Shown: positions 1 through 6,857, counted from the stretch's first letter. The stretch is 12,011 nucleotides of DNA from Flavobacteriaceae bacterium UBA5079 (GCA_002414705.1 DIAL01000071.1:1-12011); one strand, 5' to 3'. The notes: generated by a model not told the origin, from the letters alone. Translations and numbers: made by a program.

Positions 1-56
1 CAAAATCGTATCGAAGAAATTCCAATTAAAAAAGGAATTTCTTCGATACGATTTTG
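1..56. repeat. Perfect 23-bp inverted repeat (hairpin) at the window edge
   Basis: Bases 1-23 are the exact reverse complement of bases 34-56, separated by a 10-base AT-rich spacer (24-33). The right arm lies inside an open reading frame that continues to 269. The left arm and spacer bring a TAA stop into that frame at 27-29. The left arm may run beyond base 1, so the full length of the repeat is unknown. A coding sequence folding back perfectly on itself exactly where the window begins fits a fold-back assembly or amplification artefact at a contig end. A natural hairpin or inversion junction remains possible. Confidence 0.9.
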
Positions 57-269
57 CAACAGAAAGAAGGTTTTTCGCCTTATGTATTTGAGGATACGGC
101 TAAAGATTTACTGGATTCAAATGCCGAATTGAAAGCAGATTTTGAAGCTAAAAAACAAGCGGAATCTCAATTTGCTAATAATTGGTATGCGCAATTAAAT
201 TGGTTGTATGAACGCTCCAACCATTATGAGCCAGCTTATATGCAATATCCTGTTTGTCGTGTTGAATAA
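30..269 (+). CDS. C-terminal fragment of a probable M14-family zinc carboxypeptidase-like protein
   Basis: This is the 3' end of a gene whose body would lie to the left. The frame is open from base 30, after a TAA at 27-29 contributed by the inverted repeat, and ends with TAA at 267-269. A TTG at 54 could formally start it, but the residues read upstream of that (RNFFDTIL) look like ordinary continuing protein, so I treat it as a 5'-truncated gene. The visible tail of about 79 residues contains GFSPYVFED, a charged helix, then WYAQLNWLYERSNHYEP and YPVCRV. The pattern of tryptophan, tyrosine, SxxYE and YPVxR resembles the tails of large Bacteroidota M14 peptidases. No zinc ligand or catalytic residue lies in the fragment, so the family call rests on the tail alone and is tentative. 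Confidence 0.45.
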   Translation, partial: KRNFFDTILQQKEGFSPYVFEDTAKDLLDSNAELKADFEAKKQAESQFANNWYAQLNWLYERSNHYEPAYMQYPVCRVE

Positions 270-363
270 ATGCCTTGTAATGTGTTGGTAATCTTATTTT
301 TATTTGGTTTTATTTGTCTTTAAAATATTTTTTAAGCCATGTAAAAGCTATTGGAAAATATGC

Positions 364-371
364 TAATTTTG
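364..371 (+). promoter_or_regulatory. Putative Bacteroidota -7 promoter element for the ligase operon
   Basis: TAATTTTG matches the Bacteroidota -7 consensus TAnnTTTG and lies 32 nt before the ATG at 404. A leader of about 25 nt would result. No good -33 TTG/TTTG box is seen at 17-23 nt upstream, so support is the -7 match and its position only. It lies in a 134-base intergenic stretch (270-403) in which I see nothing else. Confidence 0.35.
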
Positions 372-403
372 TGTAAAATTTATATCGCGCTTATGCGTTT
401 TTA

Positions 404-1849
404 ATGAACAAATACATTGTTGTTAATCAACCAGAAAAATGGAATTTTTCGATTGAGAACATTACCGTGATTTCATCACAAGATTACCTGACCAACCCAC
501 AATTTTCACTTTTAAAAAACGCAAGAATCTTTAACTTGTGTAAAGATTATTCGTATCAATCTAAAGGATATTATGTGTCGCTTTTAGCAGAAGCAAGAGG
601 GCATTTAGCAATTCCAACGGTTAAGAATATTGTTGATCTGAAAGCCTTGAAACTCGTTAGGATTGTGTCCGATGAGTTTGATGATGTTATTCAGCAGAGT
701 CTGAAAAATATCAAATCTCAAGACTTTACCTTAAGCATTTATTTTGGGCAAAATGTAGCTCAAAAATATAAGGAATTAAGTGCGCTGTTTTATAAGCATT
801 TTCAAGTGCCATTTTTGCGTGTAAAATTTAATCACACCACTAAATGGAATGTGCAGAGTATTCGGGCTATTTCTGAATCGGAAATTCCAGAAGAACATAT
901 AAGTAGTGTTCATGAATTTGCGAATCAATATTTTGCTAAAAAACGGTATGATACACCTAAATTAACCAAGTCTGATTTTGATTTAGCTATTTTGGTAAAT
1001 CCTAATGATCCAGCACCTCCTAGTAATGCTAAAGCGCTTAAAAAATTTATTGACGTAGCTGAAAAAATGAATATTTACGCCGAAATTATAGAGCCTAAAG
1101 ATTTATCGCGCTTATCATCTTTTGATGCCTTATTAATTCGTCAAAGTACAGAAGTAAATAATGAAGCCTATGCATTTGCACGAAAAGCACAACAAGATGG
1201 GATTGCCATTGTGGATTATCCAGATGCTATTTTAAAATGTTGTAATAAAGTCTATATGGCAGAAGCGTTGAACAATGCCAATATTGCTACGCCAAAAACC
1301 ATTATTGTTCATAAAGATAATCGGAATGAGGTCATTAATCAAGTTGGTTTGCCATGTGTGTTAAAAGCACCAGATTCTACTTTTTCTTTTGGTGTAAAAA
1401 AAGCTAAAACAGAAGCCGAATTTAATACGTTAGTAAACAGTATGCTTAAAGAATCCGATCTTATTATTGCGCAGGAATTCTGTCCATCGGATTATGATTG
1501 GCGCATTGGTATTATAGATGATAAACCATTTTTTGCTTGCAAATATTACATGGCAAAAGGGCATTGGCAGATTTATAATTGGGACGCGAAAAAGAAAGAC
1601 GATCAAGATGGAAATGCTGATTGTTTACCTATAGAAGACGTTCCGAAAATTGTTTTAGATATGGCCTTAAAATCAGCTAGATTAATGGGTAAAGGTCTTT
1701 ACGGAATAGATATTAAAGTGGTTAATGAAAAACCGATGGTTATTGAAATTAACGACAACCCAAATATAGATTTTGGCGTGGAAGATCGTTTTTATGGTGA
1801 TGCCGTTTATGTGGAGATTTTAACGGCTTTAAAAAATAGATTAGATTAA
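404..1849 (+). CDS. RimK-like ATP-grasp ligase with RLAN-type N-terminal domain
   Basis: Predicted cytoplasmic ATP-dependent carboxylate-amine ligase, 481 residues, no signal peptide or membrane segment. Residues 1 to about 180 match my recollection of the RLAN domain (RimK-like ATP-grasp N-terminal domain), with features such as DYSYQSKGYYVSLLAEARGH near 48-67. Residues from about 190 form the RimK-like part: a pre-ATP-grasp domain (DLAILVNPND, LLIRQST) and then the ATP-grasp core. Visible core elements are the ATP-binding lysine in CVLKAP (K321), the glycine loop STFSFGV (325-331), the QEF hinge (357-359), DWRIGI (365-370), and the metal-binding set YGIDIK (433-438) and EINDNPN (448-454). 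All key positions look intact. ATP-grasp ligases form an acyl-phosphate and couple it to an amine; RimK relatives add glutamate or make dipeptides. The substrate here is unknown. It leads a three-gene operon, with 2 nt to the next gene. The ATG lacks an obvious Shine-Dalgarno, as is usual in Bacteroidota. Confidence 0.85.
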   Translation: MNKYIVVNQPEKWNFSIENITVISSQDYLTNPQFSLLKNARIFNLCKDYSYQSKGYYVSLLAEARGHLAIPTVKNIVDLKALKLVRIVSDEFDDVIQQSLKNIKSQDFTLSIYFGQNVAQKYKELSALFYKHFQVPFLRVKFNHTTKWNVQSIRAISESEIPEEHISSVHEFANQYFAKKRYDTPKLTKSDFDLAILVNPNDPAPPSNAKALKKFIDVAEKMNIYAEIIEPKDLSRLSSFDALLIRQSTEVNNEAYAFARKAQQDGIAIVDYPDAILKCCNKVYMAEALNNANIATPKTIIVHKDNRNEVINQVGLPCVLKAPDSTFSFGVKKAKTEAEFNTLVNSMLKESDLIIAQEFCPSDYDWRIGIIDDKPFFACKYYMAKGHWQIYNWDAKKKDDQDGNADCLPIEDVPKIVLDMALKSARLMGKGLYGIDIKVVNEKPMVIEINDNPNIDFGVEDRFYGDAVYVEILTALKNRLD

Positions 1850-1851
1850 TT

Positions 1852-3078
1852 ATGAGTGCTAAAAGATATCATTTGTTTGAAGTTTACGGTATTGAATTGG
1901 AATATATGTTAGTGTTCAATACGTTTAAACCTGCTGCCATTGTAGATAAATTGCTCACTAAAAAAGCAGGTGAATTAACGTCTGATGTAGAAAATGGCGC
2001 TATTGCTTGGAGTAATGAATTGGTGGCTCACGTGGTGGAATTAAAAACGAATGGACCAACATCTGATTTGAATGGATTATCTGAGTTGTTTCATAAAAAT
2101 GTATTAGAAATTAATGCGTTGTTAAAACAATTTGATTCTAAATTGCTACCAACCGCTGCACATCCATTATTGAATCCGTTGACTGATACAGAACTGTGGA
2201 AACACAGTTATAGTGAGGTTTATGAATTGTACAACCGAATTTTTAATTGCAAAGGTCATGGCTGGAGTAATGTGCAGAGTACGCACATTAACTTGCCGTT
2301 TTTTGATGATAAAGAATTTGAAAAACTACATGCTGCAATTCGCATTATTTTGCCGCTTATTCCTGGATTATGTGCGAGTTCTCCCATTTTAGAAGGCAAA
2401 AATACAGGCTTTAAAGATGCCAGATTAGAATACTATAAAACCAACCAAAAGGAAATTCCTGAATTAACAGGCTTGGTTATTCCAGAACGCGCTTTTACAA
2501 AGGTTGATTATTATGCAACTATTTTCGAACCAATAAAACGCGCCATAAAACCGCATGATACCAACCATATTTTAGATCATCACTTTTTAAATTCTCGAGG
2601 TGCTATTGCGCGTTTTGATAGAAATGCTATTGAAATTCGCTTGGTGGATATTCAAGAATGTCCAAAAGCCGATATCGCTATTTGTGCGCTTATTATTGCT
2701 GTTTTGAAATTGTTAGTAGATAAAAAATTAGCGACTTTACAAGAGCAGAAAAAATGGGTTAAAGAAGATTTATTCGTCATATTAAACCCAATTATTAAAG
2801 TAGGTGAACAGTATGAGATTTCAAATTTAGAATATTTGAAATTGTTCCAATTAGAAGAAACCATCACAGTTCAAGTTTTATGGCAGCATCTATTTCAGTT
2901 AACAAAGGATGCTATTCACGAATCGCATCATGAAGCTATAAATTGTATTTTAAGTGAAGGTACTCTGGCAACACGAATTTTGAAGGCTGTAAATAACGAT
3001 TTTTCAGAAGTAAATCTTAAAAAAGTGTATTGGGATTTGGCAGATTGTCTGAATACAAACCAGATGTTTGAACCGTGA
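1852..3078 (+). CDS. GCS2-type carboxylate-amine ligase (glutamate-cysteine ligase-like)
   Basis: Predicted cytoplasmic ligase of the glutamate-cysteine ligase family 2 fold, 408 residues. Family hallmarks appear in order: GIELEYM (13-19), whose acidic residues E15 and E17 correspond to metal/ATP-binding positions; VELKTNGP (62-69); HP (104-105); the QSTHINL strand (142-148), equivalent to the Q-x-H motif; ASSPILEGKNTGFKDARLEYY (175-195), with the small-SP-G-TG-R pattern; and AIEIRLVDIQ (259-268), equivalent to the E-R-D substrate/metal strand. Members activate a carboxylate, usually glutamate, with ATP and join it to an amine such as cysteine. The real acceptor cannot be read from the sequence, and Bacteroidota generally do not rely on glutathione, so a different amide product is likely. 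The ATG is 2 nt after the ATP-grasp stop, and the last codons overlap the next gene by 4 nt, which implies one transcript and coupled translation. Confidence 0.8.
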   Translation: MSAKRYHLFEVYGIELEYMLVFNTFKPAAIVDKLLTKKAGELTSDVENGAIAWSNELVAHVVELKTNGPTSDLNGLSELFHKNVLEINALLKQFDSKLLPTAAHPLLNPLTDTELWKHSYSEVYELYNRIFNCKGHGWSNVQSTHINLPFFDDKEFEKLHAAIRIILPLIPGLCASSPILEGKNTGFKDARLEYYKTNQKEIPELTGLVIPERAFTKVDYYATIFEPIKRAIKPHDTNHILDHHFLNSRGAIARFDRNAIEIRLVDIQECPKADIAICALIIAVLKLLVDKKLATLQEQKKWVKEDLFVILNPIIKVGEQYEISNLEYLKLFQLEETITVQVLWQHLFQLTKDAIHESHHEAINCILSEGTLATRILKAVNNDFSEVNLKKVYWDLADCLNTNQMFEP

Positions 3079-3755
3079 AACTTGTTTTAACCTGTGAGCA
3101 TGGAGGTTATGATATTCCAAAAGAATATAAGGCTCTATTTGTAAATCAAGAAGCTGTTTTAAATTCGCATCGTGGTTTTGATTTGGGTGCCCTAGATACT
3201 TTTGAGTCTTTAAAACAACTTGCTGATTATTCGAAATTCAGTACCACAAGTCGCTTACTAATTGAATTAAACAGGTCACTTCATCACAAAAACTTATTTT
3301 CAGAATTTACAAGAGAACTTTCAAAAGCAGATAGGCTGAAAATTATAGATCAGTTTTATAAACCGTATCGAGATGCTATTGAAGATGTAATTTCACAATT
3401 TTTACAGGAAGGAGAAACTGTTTTACATATTTCTATTCACAGTTTTACACCTATTTGGGAAGATGAAGAAAGGCACGTTGATATTGGTTTATTGTACGAT
3501 TCTGGAATTCCTAAAGAAAAACAATTTTGTAAAAGTTTGAAAACGGAATTATTAAAAAGGGATAATGAATTAAAAGTTCGGTTTAACCAGCCATATTTAG
3601 GCAAGGCAGACGGGTTTCCAACCTATTTAAGAAAGCAGTTTAAAGAAAATTATATAGGTGTTGAGTTGGAGATAAATCAGAAATATTCTAGTTGTAATCA
3701 GATGCCGAAACAGTTGAAAGAGGTTTTCTTAAACGCACTCAAAATTCTTAAATAA
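3075..3755 (+). CDS. N-formylglutamate amidohydrolase family hydrolase
   Basis: Predicted cytoplasmic hydrolase of 226 residues in the N-formylglutamate amidohydrolase (HutG-like) family. Characteristic motifs are TCEHGGYDIP (6-15), SHRGFDLGAL (31-40), SRLLIELNRS (59-68), LHISIHSFTP (117-126), DIGLLYD (136-142) and IGVELEIN (194-201). The conserved E, H, D, R and N positions needed for the fold are present. The start is GTG at 3075, chosen because the family motif begins at residue 6 and because the GTGA overlap with the stop of the ligase gene gives tight coupling. Classical members release formate from N-formylglutamate in histidine breakdown, but no other hut gene is present. Next to two amide-forming ligases it more likely trims, proofreads or deprotects a glutamyl amide made by them; that is inference. 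It ends the operon just before a strong palindromic terminator. Confidence 0.85.
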   Translation: MKLVLTCEHGGYDIPKEYKALFVNQEAVLNSHRGFDLGALDTFESLKQLADYSKFSTTSRLLIELNRSLHHKNLFSEFTRELSKADRLKIIDQFYKPYRDAIEDVISQFLQEGETVLHISIHSFTPIWEDEERHVDIGLLYDSGIPKEKQFCKSLKTELLKRDNELKVRFNQPYLGKADGFPTYLRKQFKENYIGVELEINQKYSSCNQMPKQLKEVFLNALKILK

Positions 3756-3756
3756 A

Positions 3757-3784
3757 AAAGGCTTCCAGAATTCTGGAAGCCTTT
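3757..3784. terminator. Bidirectional intrinsic terminator between convergent genes
   Basis: A perfect 28-bp palindrome (half-site AAAGGCTTCCAGAA) starts 1 nt after the stop of the amidohydrolase gene and ends 30 nt before the stop of the minus-strand repeat-protein gene. It folds into a strong GC-containing stem with the central bases as loop. On the minus strand it ends in a run of six T followed by more A/T, a good U-tract. On the plus strand the U-tract is short. It therefore probably serves both genes. Confidence 0.85.
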
Positions 3785-3814
3785 AGGGGCAAAATTTTCT
3801 TTTTCAATTTTCAT

Positions 3815-6103
3815 TTATTTGTTCACCATAACTTTTTTGATAATTGTACGATATTCAGATTCAAAGGTTATGATATACATACCATTTGCTAAATTCGTTA
3901 CATCAATTTGTCCTGTTCCAGCATTTAAACTGTTGTTTGAACCATTGGCTACTTGTCTTCCACTCATGTCTCTCATCTCGTATGTCATTACTTCATCATC
4001 AAACGTTTGAATTGAAACATTTAATGTTGACTTAACTGGATTTGGAAATAAGTTAATTTCAGAGTTATTGGCAATGAAATCATCTTCAAAGGTTTTGTAG
4101 CTGTTGTAATCTTTGATGTAGTTATTTACATCAGTAGATTGGTTTTCAGCATCTTTATGGTAGTAGTTGTTAAAGAAACTACAGAACCAGTTGTAGCCTA
4201 ATACCAAGTTAACAGCACCATGAACATCTAAAGAGGCACATATATCGTTGTTGTTAATCAAGTTTACCACATCAAAACCAGTTGTTTCGCCAGGAACAAC
4301 AATGCTTAAATCTAATGTTTCAGGATTGTAAACCAAACTGTGTATTCTATAGAAACCCCTGTTGGAAACATCAAAATTTGGTGTTGGAGATACATTTAAT
4401 ATGGTTAATGAAAATGCTTCAGTTAACACGAATAATTGCTGATAACCATCTGGAATTACTGCAGGTCTGTTTTGCATAGCTTCTATGCTTGCCATGCCGT
4501 ACATTAAGCAAGAAATTGGATTGTTAGAATACATGGTTCCAGCTTGAGCTGTACAGGATTCTTCTGTAACTTCAACAGGAGCACCAGTAACATCAAGCGA
4601 CGCGCAAATATCACCACCACCTTGGGAGATTAAACCCAACACATCTACACCAGTTGTAACACCAATTTCCACGATACCTAAATCTAATGTATTTGGATTG
4701 TAAACTAACGTGTGAATAGTATAGTTTCCAGCTTCCGTTACGTCAAAACTTGGTTCAGCACCAGCGTTTACAATAACTAAACCAGCACCTTGCGTTAATA
4801 CATATATGGAAGAATATCCATCAGGAATATTAATATCGCCATTTGGAGTAGCTGAAATAGTAGCCGTACCATTAGCTAAAGAAACCATATCCATGTTAGC
4901 CGTTAAAGTTCCAGCCATTGGGTTTTCAACAGACACAGGAGCACCAGTTACATCAAGAGCTGCGCAAATGGTTCCACCACCAGGAATAATAAGTCCGAAG
5001 ACATCAAAACCAGTAGTTATACCTAATTCCACGATACTTAAATCTAATGTGTCAGGATTGTAAACCAACGTGTGAATCGTATAATTTCCACCTTCGGTTA
5101 CTTGAAAACTTGCTTCAGCACCAGCGTTTACGATTACAAGACCTTCGCCTTGCGTTAACACGTAAATGGAAGAATACCCATCAGGAATAACCGCATCATT
5201 ATTAAATGTAGCCGAAATAGTTGCCATACCATCTACTAAACAAGCAGAATCCATGTTAGCCATAAGTGTTCCAGCATCAGCCGTACAACTTTCCACTGTA
5301 ATTGGTGCACCAGTAACATCAAGCGACGCGCAAATATCACCACCACCTTGGGAGATTAAACCCAGCACATCTACACCAGTTGTAACGCCGAATTCTACAA
5401 TACTCACATCAAATGTATCTGGGTTGTAAACAATTGGGTGTATGGTGTAATTTCCTGGTTCTGTAACAGGAAAAGATGAAACATCATCACCATCAACAAT
5501 TACTAAATTTTCACCAAGTGTTAATACATAGCCCATTCTAAATCCATCTGGAATAACGGCATCACCATTTGGAGTAGCTGAAATTGTTGCCATCCCATCA
5601 ACTAAAGTTACAGTAGATGCAGTAGCTGTTGCAGTTCCCGCAAAAGCATTGCAAGTTTCGGATATAGTAAATGTAATCATTTCACGATCACAACGTGGAC
5701 CAGATCCGTTGTTTCTCCTGTATAAATCTGCACGAATAGTAAATGTTCCAGTACCTAAATTCCAAGCGCGATTTCCTGCTGGATAGGTATAAGGAATTAC
5801 ATTTTCGGTGATGTAGTCATATTCATTAGTATTGTCATTTCGCACAGCATAACGAACACTTTGTGAATATCCATCTACTAATAAATTAATGAAAGCATTG
5901 GAAGGAATATCAGCTATATTGTAAGATCCTCCATTTTCTATGGCCATGCTTTCCGAGCCGTTAGAAAATTCGAATCCTTCTATTTCGCCACAATTTCTTC
6001 GTTCATCGGAATCTTGTGAGTAAGACTGTAAAGAAAAACTAAATATAAACAAAAGTAGGATGGTAGATTTGGGAAATCTGAATGTAGTTTCTAATTTCAT
6101 CAT
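3815..6103 (-). CDS. Secreted four-repeat protein with T9SS type A sorting domain
   Basis: 762-residue exported protein of unknown function. The N-terminus has basic residues and a hydrophobic segment STILLLFIFSFSLQ (13-26), with likely cleavage after SYSQ near 30. Residues about 38-150 form a distinct N-terminal region containing cysteines (C38, C138, C151). Four tandem modules follow, at about 151-271, 273-392, 393-511 and 517-634. Each has the pattern GMATISA, IPDGY, YVLT, FxVTxxGNYTIHxLVYNPxTLDL, TTGxDVxGLI and ICASLDVTGAP. After a linker of about 48 residues rich in N, Y and D, residues 683-762 form a T9SS type A C-terminal domain (INLFPNPVKSTLNVSI, then GMYIITF, ending KKVMVNK). This domain directs export through the type IX system and surface attachment or release. 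No catalytic motif was found; adhesin or matrix roles are guesses. The ATG at 6103 is followed at once by a second ATG codon, either of which could be used. The gene is monocistronic, converging on the ligase operon. Confidence 0.85.
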   Translation of the reverse strand: MMKLETTFRFPKSTILLLFIFSFSLQSYSQDSDERRNCGEIEGFEFSNGSESMAIENGGSYNIADIPSNAFINLLVDGYSQSVRYAVRNDNTNEYDYITENVIPYTYPAGNRAWNLGTGTFTIRADLYRRNNGSGPRCDREMITFTISETCNAFAGTATATASTVTLVDGMATISATPNGDAVIPDGFRMGYVLTLGENLVIVDGDDVSSFPVTEPGNYTIHPIVYNPDTFDVSIVEFGVTTGVDVLGLISQGGGDICASLDVTGAPITVESCTADAGTLMANMDSACLVDGMATISATFNNDAVIPDGYSSIYVLTQGEGLVIVNAGAEASFQVTEGGNYTIHTLVYNPDTLDLSIVELGITTGFDVFGLIIPGGGTICAALDVTGAPVSVENPMAGTLTANMDMVSLANGTATISATPNGDINIPDGYSSIYVLTQGAGLVIVNAGAEPSFDVTEAGNYTIHTLVYNPNTLDLGIVEIGVTTGVDVLGLISQGGGDICASLDVTGAPVEVTEESCTAQAGTMYSNNPISCLMYGMASIEAMQNRPAVIPDGYQQLFVLTEAFSLTILNVSPTPNFDVSNRGFYRIHSLVYNPETLDLSIVVPGETTGFDVVNLINNNDICASLDVHGAVNLVLGYNWFCSFFNNYYHKDAENQSTDVNNYIKDYNSYKTFEDDFIANNSEINLFPNPVKSTLNVSIQTFDDEVMTYEMRDMSGRQVANGSNNSLNAGTGQIDVTNLANGMYIITFESEYRTIIKKVMVNK
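4581..4660 (-). repeat. Near-identical DNA block, copy in module 3
   Basis: This 80-base block matches 5307-5386 with one mismatch (A at 4639 versus G at 5365), including 58 identical bases in a row. It encodes the module end around LGLISQGGGDICASLDVTGA. The offset is 726 bases (242 codons), two modules away, so the frame is preserved. Similarity drops after 4660, and the rest of module 3 is nearer to module 2. Confidence 0.9.
5307..5386 (-). repeat. Near-identical DNA block, copy in module 1
   Basis: Partner of the block at 4581-4660, differing at one base of 80. The intervening module 2 carries a clearly different version of the same segment (LIIPGGGTICAALDVTGAP), so copying skipped a module. 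Confidence 0.9.
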
Positions 6104-6125
6104 TTTTTGTTTAAATATTATTGGT

Positions 6126-6153
6126 CAAAGTTAAACAAAAATAAGAATACAAA
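6126..6153 (-). promoter_or_regulatory. Putative promoter of the T9SS repeat protein gene
   Basis: On the minus strand a TTTG (6153-6150) is followed after 16 nt by TAACTTTG (6133-6126), an exact match to the Bacteroidota -7 consensus TAnnTTTG. Spacing is just below the 17-23 nt described for Flavobacterium. Transcription would begin near 6119, giving a leader of about 16 nt to the ATG at 6103. A second -7-like match, TATTTTTG at 6143-6136, overlaps this region. Confidence 0.55.
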
Positions 6154-6174
6154 TAGATGAATTTGAATAAATTA

Positions 6175-6196
6175 TTTTATAAAGCGCATTATAAAA
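6175..6196. other. AT-rich inverted repeat between the repeat-protein and NUDIX genes
   Basis: TTTTATAA (6175-6182) and TTATAAAA (6189-6196) are perfect complements around the 6-base loop AGCGCA. It lies about 80 nt downstream of the NUDIX stop on the minus strand, so it could be a weak terminator, but it lacks GC in the stem and a U-tract. In this AT-rich 172-base gap such a repeat could arise by chance. Confidence 0.25.
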
Positions 6197-6275
6197 ATTT
6201 ATATATTAGTGTTTTAGGTGCTTTTAAGAGGTTTCTCTTTTGAAAATATATGTGGAGTATTTTACTTTTTGTAAT

Positions 6276-6857
6276 TTAGAAAAGCAATTTAATATTGGCG
6301 TAGCTATTTTTTAAAGCTTCATGGGTTTCTTCATTATTTAACCAAGCGACTTTAGTAATGCCTTCATTTTCTTGAGGTTCTAAAATACCGGAATAGGATG
6401 TTGTCATTTCGAACCAGTAGGTAATTTTTATTTTATATTTCCCGTTGCGTTTAAAAATATGATACGTCGTTTCAAGTGGTTTGGTTATTTTTAGTCCTTG
6501 AACACCTGTTTCCTCTTCAACTTCACGAATGGCTGTAGTTTCAATAGTTTCTTTTTTTTCCGTCTTGCCTTTCGGTAAATCCCATTTGTCATTTCTGAAA
6601 ATAAACAAAATATCACCTTTATCATTATAAACTTTTCCACCACCAGCTATGACATTTGGAAGTTTTTTAAGAAATTTTTTTAATAATTTTTTCTCCTTGG
6701 CATGGATAAGATGGATTTCTTCAACAGATTTCTTATTGAGTTCCTTGATAACTTTAGAGATAGCAACAGATTTTAATAAGTAGTTTTTAAAAGACGACTC
6801 TTTTTCAACTTCTGTTGTTAAGATAATAGGTTTATCATTAACAAAAACTTTATACAT
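6276..6857 (-). CDS. NUDIX hydrolase
   Basis: Predicted cytoplasmic NUDIX-family pyrophosphohydrolase, 193 residues. These enzymes cleave nucleoside diphosphates linked to another moiety, often as clean-up of damaged or excess nucleotides. The NUDIX box is complete and canonical at residues 97-119: G97, E103, R111, E112, E115, E116 and G118 follow the pattern Gx5Ex7REUxEExGU. The strand before it (GGGKVYNDKGDILFIFR) and WDLPKGK fit the fold. An N-terminal extension of about 65 residues (MYKVFVNDKPIIL onward) precedes the domain. I start at the ATG at 6857 rather than the in-frame ATG at 6914, because MYKVFVNDKPIIL is the usual start in flavobacterial homologues as I recall them and the extra 19 residues are low-complexity hydrophobic. 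The gene is divergent from pyrE, and its exact substrate is not predictable. Confidence 0.9.
   Translation of the reverse strand: MYKVFVNDKPIILTTEVEKESSFKNYLLKSVAISKVIKELNKKSVEEIHLIHAKEKKLLKKFLKKLPNVIAGGGKVYNDKGDILFIFRNDKWDLPKGKTEKKETIETTAIREVEEETGVQGLKITKPLETTYHIFKRNGKYKIKITYWFEMTTSYSGILEPQENEGITKVAWLNNEETHEALKNSYANIKLLF

Larger units (their letters stand above)
4202..5653 (-). repeat. Four tandem ~120-residue coding modules
   Basis: The modules lie at about 5291-5653 (module 1), 4928-5287 (module 2), 4571-4927 (module 3) and 4202-4555 (module 4) on the minus strand, with a period near 360 bases. Modules 1-3 are close relatives of each other. Module 4 keeps the framework (IPDGY, YRIHSLVYNPETLDLSIV, ICASLDVHGA) but has diverged in its first half. 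Modules 1, 2 and 4 open with a cysteine (CNAFAGT, CTADAGT, CTAQAGT), while module 3 has lost it (PMAGT). Confidence 0.85.

Noticed and set aside
320..340. AT palindrome (AAAATATTTT) after the truncated peptidase gene as a terminator
   Set aside because: It has no loop-forming spacer or GC pairs and would be expected by chance in this AT-rich gap.
2652..2867. Minus-strand 71-residue open frame inside the GCS2 ligase gene
   Set aside because: Shadow of the conserved ligase frame, with no recognisable motif or regulatory signal.
3075..3755. Reading the hydrolase as part of a histidine utilisation (hut) pathway
   Set aside because: No hutH, hutU or hutI is nearby and the gene is translationally coupled to two amide ligases, so the context points elsewhere.
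3757..3784. The 28-bp perfect palindrome as a regulator-binding operator
   Set aside because: It sits between two convergent stop codons with a U-tract on the minus side, which is the position and form of a bidirectional terminator.
4806..5429. Two similar plus-strand open frames (4806-5063 and 5166-5429) inside the secreted-protein gene
   Set aside because: They are antisense to repeated modules, so they look alike only because the modules do. They lack start signals, and the minus-strand frame with signal peptide and sorting domain is clearly the real gene.
6215..6245. Small hairpin AAGAG-GTTT-CTCTT as a NUDIX terminator
   Set aside because: Only five base pairs, and on the minus strand it is followed by A residues rather than a U-tract.
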